Part shown: piece by piece, positions 52,869-55,095 of the stretch
How positions within the stretch are numbered: position 1 is the first letter of the stretch
How the letters are laid out: each line of letters begins with the position of its first letter
NCBI RefSeq assembly: GCF_004349105.1
Contig: NZ_SMLB01000042.1
Location: 1-55,095, forward strand
Length of the DNA stretch: 55,095 bases
Reading direction: 5' to 3'
From: Jiangella aurantiaca
Lineage (GTDB): Bacteria; Actinomycetota; Actinomycetes; Jiangellales; Jiangellaceae
Notes under the pieces: model-generated
The model's database searches: none
Seen by the model: the letters and a program-made list of their open reading frames with translations, nothing else
What the model was told of the DNA's origin: nothing
Program-made: the position numbers and the translations under genes

Positions 52869-53870
52869 TCAGGACAGCCGGAGCGAGCTGGCGCGCACCT
52901 GCAGCTGCGTGGGCAGGACGATGCGCGTGACGTCGGCATCGGGCTTGGCGAGGCGCCGGGTCAGCAGCTGGCCCGCCTGCCGGCCGACCTCGTAGGCCGG
53001 CTGCGCCACCGTCGTGAGCGTGGGCCGGATGAGGTCGGCCCATGGGATGGAGTCGAAGCCCACCACGGCGATGTCGGCCGGGACCGCGCGGTCGCGCTGG
53101 ACCAGGCACTCCATGGCGCCGACCGTCATGAGGTTGTTCGCCGCGAACAGCGCGTCGGGCTCGGCGCCGTCGTCGAGCAACGACGCCATGGCCTCGTAGC
53201 CGCCGCGCTCGCGGAAGTCGGCGAACCGCAGCAGCGCGGGGTCCAGGGGCAGGCCGGCGGCCGTGAGTGCGCGCCGGTAGCCCTCGTAGCGCGAGGTGGC
53301 GGTGCTGAGCCAGCGCGGCCCGCCGATGCAGGCGATGCGGCGGTAGCCCTGCTCGACGAGGTGCGTGGTGGCCAGTTCGGCGCCGTGCTCGTTGTCGACC
53401 AGCACGGTGTCGGTGGGCGATCCCTGCAGCTCGCGGTCAATGACGACGACCGGGCAGCCGGCGTCCTGCAGCAGCTTGACGTCGTCTACGCGGTTGGACG
53501 ACGGCGAGATGATGACCCCGGCCATCTGCTCGGTGAGCGCCGCGGCGATGTAGTTGGACTCCTTCTCGGGGTTCTCGTCGCTGTTGCAGAGCACGACGGA
53601 GTAACCGGCGGTCAGCGCGATGTCCTCGACACCGCGGACCATCGCGGTGAAGAACGGGTTCTCGACGTCGGAGATGATGACCGCCCACAGCGTGGTGCGG
53701 CTGCGGCGCAGGTTGCGGGCCACGGCGTTGCGGCGGTAGCCCAGCTCGGCGACGGACGACGTGACCCGCTCCGCGAGTGTGGGGTCGACCTGCGTGTGCC
53801 CGTTGAGCACCCGCGAGACCGTCGCCGCCGAGACGCCGGCATGGCGTGCGACATCGTAGATCGTGACCAC
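52869..53870 (-). CDS. LacI-family transcriptional repressor
   Basis: 333 residues. The HTH is at 3-50 (VTIYDVARHAGVSAATVSRVLNGHTQVDPTLAERVTSSVAELGYRRNAVAR). The periplasmic-binding-protein-like sugar domain follows (VIISDVENPFFTAMVRGVEDIA, VDNEHGAELATTHLVEQGYRRIACIGGP, DALFAANNLMTVGAMECL, VVGFDSIPWADLIRPTLTTV). GGAGGG precedes GTG 53870. The operator 52 bases upstream suggests autoregulation. The effector sugar is unknown. Confidence 0.95.
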   Translation of the reverse strand: MVTIYDVARHAGVSAATVSRVLNGHTQVDPTLAERVTSSVAELGYRRNAVARNLRRSRTTLWAVIISDVENPFFTAMVRGVEDIALTAGYSVVLCNSDENPEKESNYIAAALTEQMAGVIISPSSNRVDDVKLLQDAGCPVVVIDRELQGSPTDTVLVDNEHGAELATTHLVEQGYRRIACIGGPRWLSTATSRYEGYRRALTAAGLPLDPALLRFADFRERGGYEAMASLLDDGAEPDALFAANNLMTVGAMECLVQRDRAVPADIAVVGFDSIPWADLIRPTLTTVAQPAYEVGRQAGQLLTRRLAKPDADVTRIVLPTQLQVRASSLRLS

Positions 53871-53906
53871 CCCGTGCCCTCCCTCGCCGACAACCAGCGT
53901 CGTTAG

Positions 53907-53934
53907 ATCCTAGTCCAGGGTGGAATCGATTTCC
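53907..53934 (-). promoter_or_regulatory. lacI promoter with LacI operator
   Basis: GGAATCGATTTCC (53922-53934) closely matches the operator before the DUF4185 gene. On the minus strand TAGGAT (53912-53907) is a good -10, so the operator overlaps the -35 region. Confidence 0.7.
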
Positions 53935-53965
53935 GAGCCGGTTTCCGTCGGACGCCTCCCGCGTG

Positions 53966-55063
<1,098 letters not shown>

Positions 55064-55095
55064 GGTGGCGTCTCCTTCGTCGGGCGGGTGGGACG

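Overview
The window is very GC-rich with strongly G/C-biased third codon positions, frequent GTG starts and many promoters whose -10 hexamer lies 6-8 bases before the start codon. Together with the gene content (Rpf, protein O-mannosyltransferase, LLM flavin oxidoreductase, DUF6350, DUF3017, DUF3140, DUF5302, SigE-family ECF factors) this indicates a soil-type actinobacterium (Actinomycetota). A Jiangella-like or related genus is my guess; it is not proven by the sequence. No phage, plasmid, integrase, CRISPR array, rRNA or tRNA was seen.

Left part (1-27 kb). The backbone is the conserved actinobacterial block pmt / rsmI ... metG-tatD-rpf-rsmA-ispE ... ABC-F. About 14 kb of accessory genes lie between rsmI and metG: a BlaI/M56 regulatory pair divergent from cydAB (cytochrome bd oxidase), a stress-like group (PRC-barrel protein, DUF3140, group 2 sigma factor, with a SigB/SigF-type promoter), a glycosyltransferase, a stand-alone LigD-type polymerase, a two-HTH MerR regulator divergent from a UvrA-like ATPase, an LLM oxidoreductase behind a SoxR-box-like operator, and an N-terminally deleted SDR. 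Left of it are an MFS fragment and a GDT1/TMEM165-type Mn/Ca exporter preceded by a yybP-ykoY manganese riboswitch.

Middle (27-37 kb). An M23 peptidase diverges from a B12-binding mutase subunit, with a consensus CRP-type site between them. Then come a large secreted NAGPA-phosphoesterase protein, an internally deleted aldo-keto reductase, sucCD with a strong terminator, a TetR/DHFR-like divergent pair, and kynureninase.

Right part (37-55 kb). Two tandem, overlapping pairs of a SigE-family ECF sigma factor and a single-pass membrane protein with an extracellular domain form one reverse-strand operon. Next is the conserved DUF6350-purN-purH-DUF5302-folD block, then citrate synthase, DUF3017, mdh and icd, so several TCA-cycle genes (sucCD, citrate synthase, mdh, icd) lie within 18 kb. 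The right end is a LacI-controlled carbohydrate locus: secreted DUF4185 protein, LacI regulator and a GH172/DUF2961 enzyme, with matching GAAATCGATTTC operators.

Intergenic DNA is rich in palindromes. They include a three-copy 72-73 bp repeat family with GTTGATCTTGGAG arms, a composite GTCCCC/GGGGAC element present at two loci, a 64-bp near-perfect hairpin after rsmI, and a roughly 330-bp block bounded by 16-bp inverted repeats next to lacI.
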